Assembly (NCBI GenBank): GCA_017615655.1
Contig: JAFZZS010000002.1
Coordinates: 129,114 to 193,113, forward strand
Origin: Alphaproteobacteria bacterium
GTDB taxonomy: Bacteria > Pseudomonadota > Alphaproteobacteria > Rs-D84
Length of the DNA: 64,000 bases
Reading direction: 5' to 3'
Of the stretch, positions 45,542-54,276 are shown one piece after another. The first letter of the stretch is position 1. Every line of letters starts with the position of its first letter. The translations under genes and the position numbers were made by a program. A model generated the notes under the pieces. That model saw nothing but the letters and a program-made list of their open reading frames with translations, was not told the origin of the DNA and ran no database searches.

Positions 45542-48335
45542 CAGTTTGGGTGGATGTGTTGTTTTTTGTATTATTCCCCTGGTTATTATTATTGTTATTG
45601 GTTGTCGTGGTGCTTGTCGAGTTATCTGGATTATTGACCACTGCTTTGCGGAAATCGGTATTTTTCATTAATGCGTATGCACAGGACACCGGACACTGAT
45701 TGGCACAATCTTTGTTGCTTGTTGTATCGTCAACATAAATCCACTTTGATCTGTTCGGGGCAGAGTACGATTTGCAATAACAATATCGACCCTCGGGCGA
45801 TGTGGTTGGTTCAGATGCCGCCTGATATGCCTTTAATACACGGTCTTGATTGGTTGCAACCGCGTTTTTCTTGGAACCCGCTAAACTGCTGCATGCGCTA
45901 AGCCCCCAAACAGAAACATTATCTGGGAAATTTACGAACCATTCACCTGGTCTTTTACCCCATACTAATGGCCATGCTTGTTTCTCGATGGACGACAAAT
46001 TGTCAAACTTCTGTGAAATCAGAATATAATGCATATCTGTTCCGTTTACATTTGGATTCAATTTACTAGATGAATTGGATGTTTGATTGCCACTTCCTTC
46101 ACTACCTGCACCCGAGTAACTAAGTCCCGTATGGCTTGTTTGGTTTATTTTTGCCATCGCATCGTTCATTATGTCGTCTGTGACGTTTTGATAATGAAAT
46201 TGGCATTGATAGGTAAGTTTATTACCATCCATTTTATATTTGATGACGGCAATATCTGAAATGATAGATCGTCCAAACGGTTTTCCAACAAGCCCATCGC
46301 AAGACTTTTTGACTTCTGGGACACATACCTTCAAACATTGTTTATTGTCAGGGAACACGACTATATTCTTGGCAGGATCGGTTATAGATTTTATTTTTGC
46401 GCATGTACTGGCACAATCTTGTTGGGTGGGTTGAGTTTCGGAATCCCATTTTTCAATCTCTGCGATTTTGCCATTGACGTCTGTTATATCAAACCATCTT
46501 TTAAATTTACATGTAAATGATGTGTTTTCTGTGACAGGTTCGACTTGATGTTCTGATACAGTTTTATTATTTTTTCTAAGAACAAGTGTGGTATTGTTTC
46601 CATTGCATGCGGCTTCCAGGACACCTTTGTTTTGTGCAATTTGGGTGGCACTGCACCCCGATAAATCTATGGGTTTATCAATTACCAAATTTTGTGCCAA
46701 TTCGCTAAAATTCAGGTTGCATGAACCGGAATTTTGCGGTGTATTCGCAGGGGGGACCACTTCGTTGTTTTGTTCTGGTTGTTCGGTGGCACTGGTCCCA
46801 GATTGTTGAGATGATAATGCCCAGCAACCGTTCGGTTTTTTGCTTGTTTCCCAATAGCACTTATCGCTATGTTCGGCACATTCGGATTCGCTTTTGTATT
46901 GCAAACATGTTACCGCATCATTTGCAATCGCGGTAACACCACTGTTGTTCAGTATAGAATTTAGGTCAGTTGATGCGGAACCTTTGGGTGTGTCATCGGT
47001 TTCTATGTCATCATCGTCGATATCATCAGATTCATCATCTGTTAATTCACTTTTATCATTTTTATTGGGCTTTTCTAATGGCTTTTCTTGATTACATGCA
47101 CCTTTTTCCCATGTGAATCCAGAATCTTCACATTCTTGTTTAGCCTCTTTTTCAGCCTTTTGAGTATCCAGTGCGCGACCAATTGCCCCCGAAGACAACA
47201 GACCCGCGGCGACACCAACACCCGCACCCAACATCGCAGATGATGCAGATGTTTGCGCGCGTGTGCGGCGATATGCATTTTCTTTGAATGTTGTGACATC
47301 GACACCAAACCAATTTGCGTTGCATTGGAATGTATCGCCGGCGTAAAGTTTCTTGGATGCCTTGGGTGTGCTGTTATCGTCGCCAGCAAAGAAGTTTACC
47401 GTATATACGCAATCTAGGGTGCGTTCGTCAAACATTGCACCTAAACGATTACACTGGGTCCGCATTAAATCACGCAGTTCATACAGGCGTTCTTCGTCTT
47501 TCTTGGCCTGGGCGGTGGCGACAGTACGCAAATCACCAAATACACTCATTACACGTGCGGCAAGACCACTGTCTTGTTCTTTGCATTCACGTGCAATCGA
47601 TTCGCATTTTGAAATCGCGCTATCACCATCTGATTTAGACAGGCATTTTTCTAACTTTGAACCGCATGCATTAAATACGCATGAATTATACTTGTTACCA
47701 CAGGTCAAAACCGATTGATAATATGACATGCGTTCGTTCAAATCGCGGTCAGCCAAAATCTCGGGGGCAAATACGGCATATTCATGTCCAGTACACTTGG
47801 TCTTGCGACGGCAAGAATCCATCTTGTCACCCCAAATTGCAGTACTGTCTTTTGAACATTTTGTAAAATCGTTACCACATTTTTCCGCCATACATTTGCG
47901 CAGTGTCGAATCACACGCATTTGCGCCAGTTATACCCGATGATGTTTCACCGCCGACACCGGCATTTGCAGACCCATCAAGCAATGCACGCTGACGACGG
48001 ACACGTTCTGCCAAATCACTTGCAGAATTTTCAGCAGTATCAGTCCCCAGGTCTTCAAAGACCGCATCAAATTTTGATGTTTTATTATCGACAACAATAA
48101 TTGGTTCTGGTTCGGGTTCTACGGTGGCGGGTTCTTCGACCACGGGTGTTTCGGTAACTGTAGGTGTGCTAACACTTGTTGTGACCGGTGCACGCGTACC
48201 CGTACGATTCATTTTCGTGTTTGCATATGTTGGCGACTGTCTGACTGCGGCGGCACCTGCATCCATCGCGCAACACAGACAAGCGACAATTGCTGCAAAT
48301 GATAATTTATAAAAATTTTTTACTATCGTTTTCAT
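45096..48335 (-). CDS. Large exported Cys-rich protein with duplicated C-terminal domain
   Basis: The 1079-residue protein has a signal peptide (about 1-28). Two exact Cys modules C-X6-C-X4-C-G-X5-C follow at C141-C160 (CDSTLRKCMAEKCG..) and C212-C231 (CGNKYNSCVFNACG..). TFQCNANWFG and a glycine zipper (MLGAGVGVAAGLLSSGAIG, about 370-390) come next, then an acidic linker and a C-X8-C-X6-C-X-W-X8-C motif near 475. Two near-identical about 149-residue domains with YCYCKSYSAPNRSKWIY and a DD-plus-Cys end form the C-terminus, separated by an Asn/Thr-rich linker. It starts 3 bases after the 49202 gene stop, so the two form an operon. Function is unknown. Confidence 0.82.
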   Translation of the reverse strand: MKTIVKNFYKLSFAAIVACLCCAMDAGAAAVRQSPTYANTKMNRTGTRAPVTTSVSTPTVTETPVVEEPATVEPEPEPIIVVDNKTSKFDAVFEDLGTDTAENSASDLAERVRRQRALLDGSANAGVGGETSSGITGANACDSTLRKCMAEKCGNDFTKCSKDSTAIWGDKMDSCRRKTKCTGHEYAVFAPEILADRDLNERMSYYQSVLTCGNKYNSCVFNACGSKLEKCLSKSDGDSAISKCESIARECKEQDSGLAARVMSVFGDLRTVATAQAKKDEERLYELRDLMRTQCNRLGAMFDERTLDCVYTVNFFAGDDNSTPKASKKLYAGDTFQCNANWFGVDVTTFKENAYRRTRAQTSASSAMLGAGVGVAAGLLSSGAIGRALDTQKAEKEAKQECEDSGFTWEKGACNQEKPLEKPNKNDKSELTDDESDDIDDDDIETDDTPKGSASTDLNSILNNSGVTAIANDAVTCLQYKSESECAEHSDKCYWETSKKPNGCWALSSQQSGTSATEQPEQNNEVVPPANTPQNSGSCNLNFSELAQNLVIDKPIDLSGCSATQIAQNKGVLEAACNGNNTTLVLRKNNKTVSEHQVEPVTENTSFTCKFKRWFDITDVNGKIAEIEKWDSETQPTQQDCASTCAKIKSITDPAKNIVVFPDNKQCLKVCVPEVKKSCDGLVGKPFGRSIISDIAVIKYKMDGNKLTYQCQFHYQNVTDDIMNDAMAKINQTSHTGLSYSGAGSEGSGNQTSNSSSKLNPNVNGTDMHYILISQKFDNLSSIEKQAWPLVWGKRPGEWFVNFPDNVSVWGLSACSSLAGSKKNAVATNQDRVLKAYQAASEPTTSPEGRYCYCKSYSAPNRSKWIYVDDTTSNKDCANQCPVSCAYALMKNTDFRKAVVNNPDNSTSTTTTNNNNNNQGNNTKNNTSTQTGKLNPNVNGTESRYIGINQTYYDLSSEQRQGWPVAWGRKPGEWFVNFPDNVSIRGFSACSSLAGSKKGAVASNQDRVLKAYQAASEPTTSPEGQYCYCKSYSAPNRSKWIYFDDEGSNRQCSYTCPMHCARELKNYSDFRKAIVNNPE
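45618..46064 (-). repeat. C-terminal domain repeat, copy 1
   Basis: Starts with KLNPNVNGTDMHY and ends with VVNNPDNS. High amino-acid and DNA similarity to copy 2 indicates a recent tandem duplication. Confidence 0.9.
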
Positions 48336-48338
48336 CTT

Positions 48339-49202
48339 TTATTTTAATACTGTGCATGCAGTTTCATAGAACTTGCATAACTGCGTCGCCATAGATTTTT
48401 CTGTTGAATCTTTGCATTTACCACGCATGTTATTTTCGCAAACTGTTTTGATGCAGGCGTTTGCCGCACTGCCGTTTGTGCAATTTGCCATTGCGTTGGA
48501 AAGTTTTGTTTTACGTGTTGTCTGGTATCCGTCGGCAATTGTTTGAACCAATTTGTCGCGATTTTTTATTGCACTTGTTCGCGCGCTGGCGGTGCTTTTC
48601 TTGAATTCTGCGATATATTCGTCGCACCCACTGGCATCGGCGCCACATTCGGCGACGAATCGATCAAAGTCACCGTCTGTTTCACACAAATCAAATCCAA
48701 CACCACATTTCTTTTCAATGCACGCGGTAAAGGTCGAATTGCATTTTGTCTTGGTTGGTTTGGTATTCAGGCTTGTTGCCTGATTCTTTATTTGCGTTGT
48801 TATACCCGCCGCCTTGCAAGACTGTTCAATAAGTTTATCGTATGCAGACGATGCGTCATCTGGGGTGCAGTCAGGTAATTTTTTAATACATTCAGTCGTT
48901 GCCCATATATAGCGTTTACCAGGATCCGATGGCGCAAGTGATAAATCTTTATCACTGATTGCGTATTTAGTTGATTGACCAACGGTTACATTACTTAACC
49001 CTTTTTGCGATGGCGGGGTCCCCGCAGCCGATGTTCCGCAATACTGACAACGTGCGGCGGCGTTCATGCTGGCATTTATTGCACAGGCAGAATCAAGGCA
49101 ACGCATAAGGTTGGTTTTTGAACATTTACTGACCGCGGCATACGTATCAAACGCGCCAAATGCACCGCATGCGACCACAAAAGCCAGAATAAAATGTCTC
49201 AT
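48339..49202 (-). CDS. Exported Cys-rich protein with C-X6-C-X4-C-G-X5-C module
   Basis: This 287-residue protein has a signal peptide (MRHFILAFVVACGAFGAFDTYAA). Mature Cys clusters are CSKTNLMRCLDSAC (27-40), RCQYC (52-55), the exact module C154-C173 (CNSTFTACIEKKCG..), and a C-terminal group (CTNGSAANACIKTVC). About 17 Cys are expected to be disulfide-bonded. ATG 49202 is chosen because AGAGAG lies just upstream and the signal peptide begins there. It is the first gene of the operon with the 48335 gene, driven by TTGCAA-17-TATAAT. The module links it to the 37260 and 48335 products. Function unknown. Confidence 0.8.
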   Translation of the reverse strand: MRHFILAFVVACGAFGAFDTYAAVSKCSKTNLMRCLDSACAINASMNAAARCQYCGTSAAGTPPSQKGLSNVTVGQSTKYAISDKDLSLAPSDPGKRYIWATTECIKKLPDCTPDDASSAYDKLIEQSCKAAGITTQIKNQATSLNTKPTKTKCNSTFTACIEKKCGVGFDLCETDGDFDRFVAECGADASGCDEYIAEFKKSTASARTSAIKNRDKLVQTIADGYQTTRKTKLSNAMANCTNGSAANACIKTVCENNMRGKCKDSTEKSMATQLCKFYETACTVLK

Positions 49203-49224
49203 TTCTCTCTTGTCCAGTATCATG

Positions 49225-49253
49225 ATTATATCAAAAAAAGACTTCTGTTGCAA
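49225..49253 (-). promoter_or_regulatory. Promoter of the 49202-48335 operon
   Basis: On the minus strand TTGCAA (49253-49248), 17 bases, TATAAT (49230-49225). Confidence 0.75.
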
Positions 49254-49271
49254 AATATTTTTATTATATCA

Positions 49272-49299
49272 TTGACAACGCAAAAAATTTGTCTATAAT
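49272..49299 (+). promoter_or_regulatory. Promoter of the lipoprotein gene
   Basis: TTGACA (49272-49277), 16 bases, TATAAT (49294-49299), close to and divergent from the minus-strand promoter. Confidence 0.85.
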
Positions 49300-49330
49300 A
49301 AAGTTACAACTAAACCAAAAGGGGTTAAAA

Positions 49331-49957
49331 ATGCAGAAGAAGAATAACAAAGTTTTATTGTTGCGCGCAAAAGGAAAAAAGTTGTTGCGTGTATGTGGAT
49401 TAGTGATTCTAGCTAAATTTTTGGTGGCATGCTGTGGCAAAGAACGTGACTGTGGTTGCGGTCACCACAGACGTCCATGCGATCCAGTATATGTAGTTCC
49501 ACCAACCCAAATAAATAACAGTGGAACGTTAATTATTGGTGATGATAACGTGTGGAATCAGAATGAAACACATGTCGATAATACCCAAAATATCACAAAT
49601 ACTGGTTCGGGTTCTGTCAATTCAAGTCAGAATACAAATGTTTCTAATAACACTAATGGCAGTGGCAGTCAGACGGTAAACCAAGACACAGATCAAGGTG
49701 GTAAAGACGGGCCACAGCAACCAAGACAACCACGTAAACCGTCAAAACCATCGGTGGTACATGATACGGTTTATGTTGTTCAACCTTGTCCACAAGAACC
49801 AGATCCATGTCCAGAAGAAGAAACAATCCACATACGTGTTTCTGTTAAAGGTCATGCGAAAATAACAAGAACAGAAAACGGTAGCGCAGTAAATCAATCG
49901 AATTCCGCGTTTAATTCTAGTTTTGTTATATCAAATAATGGACGCAGTTACCAATAA
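49331..49957 (+). CDS. Probable lipoprotein with Asn/Ser-rich linker
   Basis: The 208-residue protein has a long basic N-terminus (QKKNNKVLLLRAKGKKLLR), a hydrophobic stretch and a lipobox-like LVAC followed by CGKE at about residues 33-38. The mature part begins Cys/His-rich (CGKERDCGCGHHRRPC), then an Asn/Thr/Ser-rich repetitive region (NTQNITNTGSGSVNSSQN). A Pro-rich linker (QPRQPRKPSKPS) and a short C-terminal domain (IHIRVSVKGHAKITR) follow. ATG 49331 has AGGGG six bases upstream. The basic N-terminus is longer than usual for a lipoprotein signal, so lipidation is moderately sure. No function recognised. Confidence 0.65.
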   Translation: MQKKNNKVLLLRAKGKKLLRVCGLVILAKFLVACCGKERDCGCGHHRRPCDPVYVVPPTQINNSGTLIIGDDNVWNQNETHVDNTQNITNTGSGSVNSSQNTNVSNNTNGSGSQTVNQDTDQGGKDGPQQPRQPRKPSKPSVVHDTVYVVQPCPQEPDPCPEEETIHIRVSVKGHAKITRTENGSAVNQSNSAFNSSFVISNNGRSYQ

Positions 49958-49960
49958 AAT

Positions 49961-50018
49961 TACGAATTCATTCGTAATGCAAAAGTTCGGGACAGTAAAA
50001 TGCCCCGAACTTTTTTTG
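49961..50018 (+). terminator. Double-hairpin terminator
   Basis: ATTACGAAT/ATTCGTAAT-type palindrome (49961-49979), then AGTTCGGG..CCCGAACT with seven T. Confidence 0.88.
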
Positions 50019-50022
50019 CTAG

Positions 50023-50049
50023 ACACAGATTTAAAAACTGTGTTAGAAT
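50023..50049 (+). promoter_or_regulatory. Inverted repeat next to a -10 element (candidate operator)
   Basis: ACACAG-N9-CTGTGT (50023-50043) abuts TAGAAT (50044-50049) upstream of the autotransporter-like gene. Confidence 0.5.
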
Positions 50050-50076
50050 ACCAAAGTGGTATGGAGAGTGTAGGGG

Positions 50077-53000
50077 ATGAAATTCACCAAATTGGTTGTT
50101 TTTGCTTTGTTTTTTGCTCCTGCGGGGGCGTTTGCTGCGTCTGAAGATTTCGCAGTTGCGGCGCAACTGTTGTCTGCGGCAAAAAATGCGGATATACAAC
50201 AGGTTCAAATATTGGTTAATAATGGGGCAAACATAAATTATGTTGATAATACGGGATTATCGTTGGTTTGTACGGCGTTAATGAACAATGATTTGCGGGC
50301 GGCGCAGATTTTGCAAATGTATGGTGCGGATGCGTCACAATGTGATAAGCAAATTAGAAATTACAGAAATAGAAATTCATCTGAAACAACAGGCGGATTT
50401 TTTGGCGGGTTGTCTACTACGCAAAGTTTGGTGTTGGGGGCCGCGGGTGTCGCGGTTGTCGTAGGCGGACTTTACCTGTTGACAGATGTATTTGATCATG
50501 ATAACGAAAATCACTCATCAGGCTCGTCCAGCGGGGGACATGGTGGCGGTGGCAGTGGTGGCGGTTCATCGTCAAACGAAGGAATCGCGTGGACGGCGGG
50601 TGCATTGCCATATGGTCCGGCAATGTTAAATGCAACACAAGAAAATGCAAATTATGCAAATAATTTGGCACTTTATTATACACAATATGATGCGGAAAAC
50701 GAAGAGACTGTTTATTACAAAGATTTTTATTTGATGAACAATTATGCAGGTAATAAATCCCAAAATTATCTGTTATTGATGCGTGGATATTCGCCGTTGG
50801 CGCGTGGGTATTTGGGAATGCGTACTTTGCGCGATACTTCGACACACGGACCATTGGCGTTACGTGATTCACATGATAATCCGATATACAACCTTGGGGC
50901 ATATTCTGTTATGGGGGGGCGACCGGTAAATGTCGCATTGATTACTGCGAATGGTGTTAATGCCGTTGACGGTTCATCGTTACAAGATAAATTTTTGTTG
51001 TGGACGCAAAATTCTGGTGTTTCAACGTTGAACCCCGCAAATAATAGTATGATTTCTAGCAAATACTATAATAATGTTGTGCTGAATGGCGCAAACGAAG
51101 GTTCAATAGATGATGATACATCATCTGAAGATATGATGTTGTTATCTACATTTGATTTGTCTAATTCGGGCACAGCAATACATAATGGTTCCGCAAGTGC
51201 TGATGATAATTTGTTAGGCAAGATTGTTGGTGGAAATTTTGAAACAAACCCGTACGGTGATTTTGCAGGATTTATGCCAAACGGCCAAATGACAATTTAT
51301 CGAACTGGTGGCGGTAAGAAGATGATTGATTGGGATGGTTCGGTGTCTGGTTCATATACTTTTGCTGGGACAGATATTGCCGTCGGTGATACTATGACAT
51401 TTGAAAGTACAGGTATTACTGCAACTGTTTCGGCGGTCGCTACGTCAGAGCTTGGCGATGCAACAAAAAGCATAACGTGGACCTATACATATGGTGCCGA
51501 GACAAAATATTATTATGGGTATCTGATTGGTGATTTATATTACATTGACTTTGATGGTGATGGGGCTGCTGATGCAGCATATATGGCAAATGCTGGCAAT
51601 TTGTTGTTGATGAAAAAAGTAACAAGTGAAGGTGTAGATTATTATAATTATACAGCACTTGTTAATGCGGCGGCGCGTTCATATGTTGGTGATACTGTAT
51701 CGGGTGGGCGTTCACGTGTCGATATTATTGCAAATGCCGATGTTATTGAACCGTTGCACAGTCGGACGGCATATACAGTTCAAGATGTTATGGCAAGTAA
51801 TTTCTCGCAAACTTATTTTGCTGGGTTCATTGAGAATGCGTATGGGGGTGCATCTACTGATAACAATTTGATTCCGTTGGTTCAAGCGCAAGCATTCTTT
51901 AACGGACTTGGGTCATCGTATAATCCACTGACAATCTTTTCAACGGGTGCATCGCTTCAAAATACTGGTGCGTTGTATAATGATGCGCTTCAGGTTGCGA
52001 CATTTGAAAATGCGGCGCCATTAGTGTTTAATAATTTGGAACATTTATTTATGTCAGTTGTTGCAGTTGGTGCCAGCACACAGGGTACAACATCCATTGC
52101 GGCAAATTCAAATTCTAACCCGAATAAATATACACTAGCACAATGGCAACAGACCAATGCTGATGGTGATACTAATTACTATAAAGCGCGTATATGCGGA
52201 ATTGCAGGACAAGGTTATGGTGGTATAGACCCATGGTGTTTCGCATCAGTTGGTATTACTGATGAAATGGCGGTTGCATCTGCTGCGGGTGCCGCCGGTG
52301 TGTTACGGTCCGCATTTTACTATATGAGTCCACAGGAAATATTTACACTGTTAGCGTTGACAGCAGATGGACCATTCCTTAGCAGATTGACCGCAGGGGC
52401 ACAATTAAATGAAACAACATTGATTGCGCATCTTCAATCAATGTATGAAATGCCAACAGAATACCAATTGTTGTTGGATGACAGCGCAAACAATAATGTG
52501 AATTATCTTGATTTGTTCCAAGAAGTGTTCGGATATGGTGTGATAAATCTTGAACGTGCAACGACTCCGGGAACAAATGTTTATTATCGTTCAAATGGAA
52601 AAATTACATCAACATCAGGGAATGCATATTGGCGCGCAGCAACAAATACGAACTTCCATTCTTCGCCCGCATTGAATTTTGGTCGTGGCGCAATAAATAT
52701 TGCGGCATATGATATGCTTGAAAGTATTGATGGGTCTATGCGGTTGCCGCGTGTTTGGAACAGTAACGTATCATTCGGCGAAGAGGGTCGTGGCGCGTTG
52801 TACATGGGCGATGTCCTTGGTGATTTACGTGTTCGCAAAGATAACGATAATATGATGCATGTTGGAAATATGGAGTTCAATTTTTCGCGTTCTGAGCGTG
52901 CTTATAATGATGATATGGGTGGTTTGGATGATATGCGTTTCAAATATTCGATGGGTGATTTTGATTTGTCCGCAAATTACCAAAGATATCTAACGGATGG

Positions 53001-53802
53001 TGAATCGCGCTTTACCGGGATGGCAAATCCAATTTTGTCTTTGACATCGCGCGCAACAACTGGTGGTGTAAAATATGGGTATAGCGATTGGATATTTGGT
53101 GCGCGCGCATTTTCTGGTGCAATTACGGACGAAGGTTTGTTAGCCAATGATCCAACAATTTCTTCGTTGAATGAACCGTTGCGATTAGGGGCGGTTTCGG
53201 GTGCACAATCTGAAATTGGTTGGCATAAGAAAAATTTTGGCATAAACACTTCGCTGGGGTCGATGCGTGAAAGTAATACTGTGTTAGGTGCGTATGCGTC
53301 AGGTTTATTAGAAGTTGGATCGGCACATACAAATTATATAGATGTTGATGCATTTTGGAATGTGACTGATAATGTCAAACTGCGCGCACGTGCGACATTC
53401 GCGCATACGGCGCCTGATATGGCATTTGGAACGATTGTTGATATGTCAGATTTGAATTCAAATGCATTCGCGTTGGGTGCGGACATAGGCAATTTCAATT
53501 TCGGAGTATCTTTGCCATTGGCGGTTTATCGTGGAACCATGAAGTATGATTATGTTGATTATGAAATTATTGACAGTGATGATGGGCAATATGATTTAGC
53601 CATTACAGATTATGGTACACAATACTTGAATATGTCGCCATCACATCGCGAAGTTAGACTTAATGCGATGTATCGCCATAATTTTGGTCCATTTACTGAT
53701 GGTGCGTTTGGGTTTATATACCGTATACACCCAAACAATACAGATGAATTTGGTAATGAATCTATATTGATGATGAAAGTGTCGCATTTGTTGGGCATTT
53801 AA
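50077..53802 (+). CDS. Ankyrin plus subtilase-like autotransporter
   Basis: This 1241-residue protein has a signal peptide (1-20, ending AGAFA). Two ankyrin-type repeats lie at about 24-90 (ILVNNGANINYVDNTGLSLV, LQMYGADASQC), and a hydrophobic segment at 117-136. A Gly/Ser linker leads to a long passenger. Residues 726-745 (GITDEMAVASAAGAAGVL) align with the S8 serine-peptidase core GTSMAxPxVxGxxAxL, with Glu at the Ser position, followed by ALTADG and YGVINLERAT as in subtilases. The last about 300 residues are barrel-like alternating strands. A proteolytically inactive surface autotransporter is the best reading; the S8 assignment is by pattern and should be tested. Confidence 0.7.
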   Translation: MKFTKLVVFALFFAPAGAFAASEDFAVAAQLLSAAKNADIQQVQILVNNGANINYVDNTGLSLVCTALMNNDLRAAQILQMYGADASQCDKQIRNYRNRNSSETTGGFFGGLSTTQSLVLGAAGVAVVVGGLYLLTDVFDHDNENHSSGSSSGGHGGGGSGGGSSSNEGIAWTAGALPYGPAMLNATQENANYANNLALYYTQYDAENEETVYYKDFYLMNNYAGNKSQNYLLLMRGYSPLARGYLGMRTLRDTSTHGPLALRDSHDNPIYNLGAYSVMGGRPVNVALITANGVNAVDGSSLQDKFLLWTQNSGVSTLNPANNSMISSKYYNNVVLNGANEGSIDDDTSSEDMMLLSTFDLSNSGTAIHNGSASADDNLLGKIVGGNFETNPYGDFAGFMPNGQMTIYRTGGGKKMIDWDGSVSGSYTFAGTDIAVGDTMTFESTGITATVSAVATSELGDATKSITWTYTYGAETKYYYGYLIGDLYYIDFDGDGAADAAYMANAGNLLLMKKVTSEGVDYYNYTALVNAAARSYVGDTVSGGRSRVDIIANADVIEPLHSRTAYTVQDVMASNFSQTYFAGFIENAYGGASTDNNLIPLVQAQAFFNGLGSSYNPLTIFSTGASLQNTGALYNDALQVATFENAAPLVFNNLEHLFMSVVAVGASTQGTTSIAANSNSNPNKYTLAQWQQTNADGDTNYYKARICGIAGQGYGGIDPWCFASVGITDEMAVASAAGAAGVLRSAFYYMSPQEIFTLLALTADGPFLSRLTAGAQLNETTLIAHLQSMYEMPTEYQLLLDDSANNNVNYLDLFQEVFGYGVINLERATTPGTNVYYRSNGKITSTSGNAYWRAATNTNFHSSPALNFGRGAINIAAYDMLESIDGSMRLPRVWNSNVSFGEEGRGALYMGDVLGDLRVRKDNDNMMHVGNMEFNFSRSERAYNDDMGGLDDMRFKYSMGDFDLSANYQRYLTDGESRFTGMANPILSLTSRATTGGVKYGYSDWIFGARAFSGAITDEGLLANDPTISSLNEPLRLGAVSGAQSEIGWHKKNFGINTSLGSMRESNTVLGAYASGLLEVGSAHTNYIDVDAFWNVTDNVKLRARATFAHTAPDMAFGTIVDMSDLNSNAFALGADIGNFNFGVSLPLAVYRGTMKYDYVDYEIIDSDDGQYDLAITDYGTQYLNMSPSHREVRLNAMYRHNFGPFTDGAFGFIYRIHPNNTDEFGNESILMMKVSHLLGI

Positions 53803-53864
53803 ATATCTTGACTTGTTTTTGATTCTATGCGAGTATCGTGAACCGTTACGTGATGAGGTTTGCT

Positions 53865-54248
53865 ATGGATTTCATAAAATATACATTATCAAAAACAGGT
53901 TGGTTTCCAAAATGGGAACCGCAAATCACAGATGTAATGGATGCCGCAAATCTGGTGTTCGAGGTTCATCAGGTCAAAGGGCGTTACTACTATATAATAC
54001 CATCTGTGTTGAATAGACAGGGCTTATTAAAACTGATGCGGATATTCCGTTCCAACGGTATTTTGTTGCGTCCACACCACAGCCGTAATTTTTCTTGTTT
54101 CGTTTTTCGTGTCCCGTTACGTAATCAACAATTTATTCGCAATGTCATGTTGGTAAAAGATAATCAAGATAACTTTCAGAAATTATTGGCGGAATATAAC
54201 AATGCGAAACAAAGCAGGTCGCATAACATATTTAAAAGAGCAAGATAA
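53865..54248 (+). CDS. Small unknown protein
   Basis: I do not recognise this 127-residue basic protein. Residues 20-100 alternate strands and helices (LVFEVHQVKGRYYYIIPSV, GLLKLMRIFRSNGILL, FSCFVFRVPLRNQQFIRNVMLV), like a small alpha/beta fold. ATG 53865 is chosen because GATGAGG lies 6 bases upstream; in-frame GTG 53838 and ATG 53853 are alternatives. It has no signal peptide or membrane segment. It ends in a bidirectional terminator shared with the DUF1015 gene. Confidence 0.6.
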   Translation: MDFIKYTLSKTGWFPKWEPQITDVMDAANLVFEVHQVKGRYYYIIPSVLNRQGLLKLMRIFRSNGILLRPHHSRNFSCFVFRVPLRNQQFIRNVMLVKDNQDNFQKLLAEYNNAKQSRSHNIFKRAR

Positions 54249-54276
54249 AAATGGTTGCTTTCGCAACCATTTTTTT
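54247..54276. terminator. Bidirectional terminator
   Basis: AAAAATGGTTGC-TTTC-GCAACCATTTTTT between two convergent genes. Confidence 0.9.
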
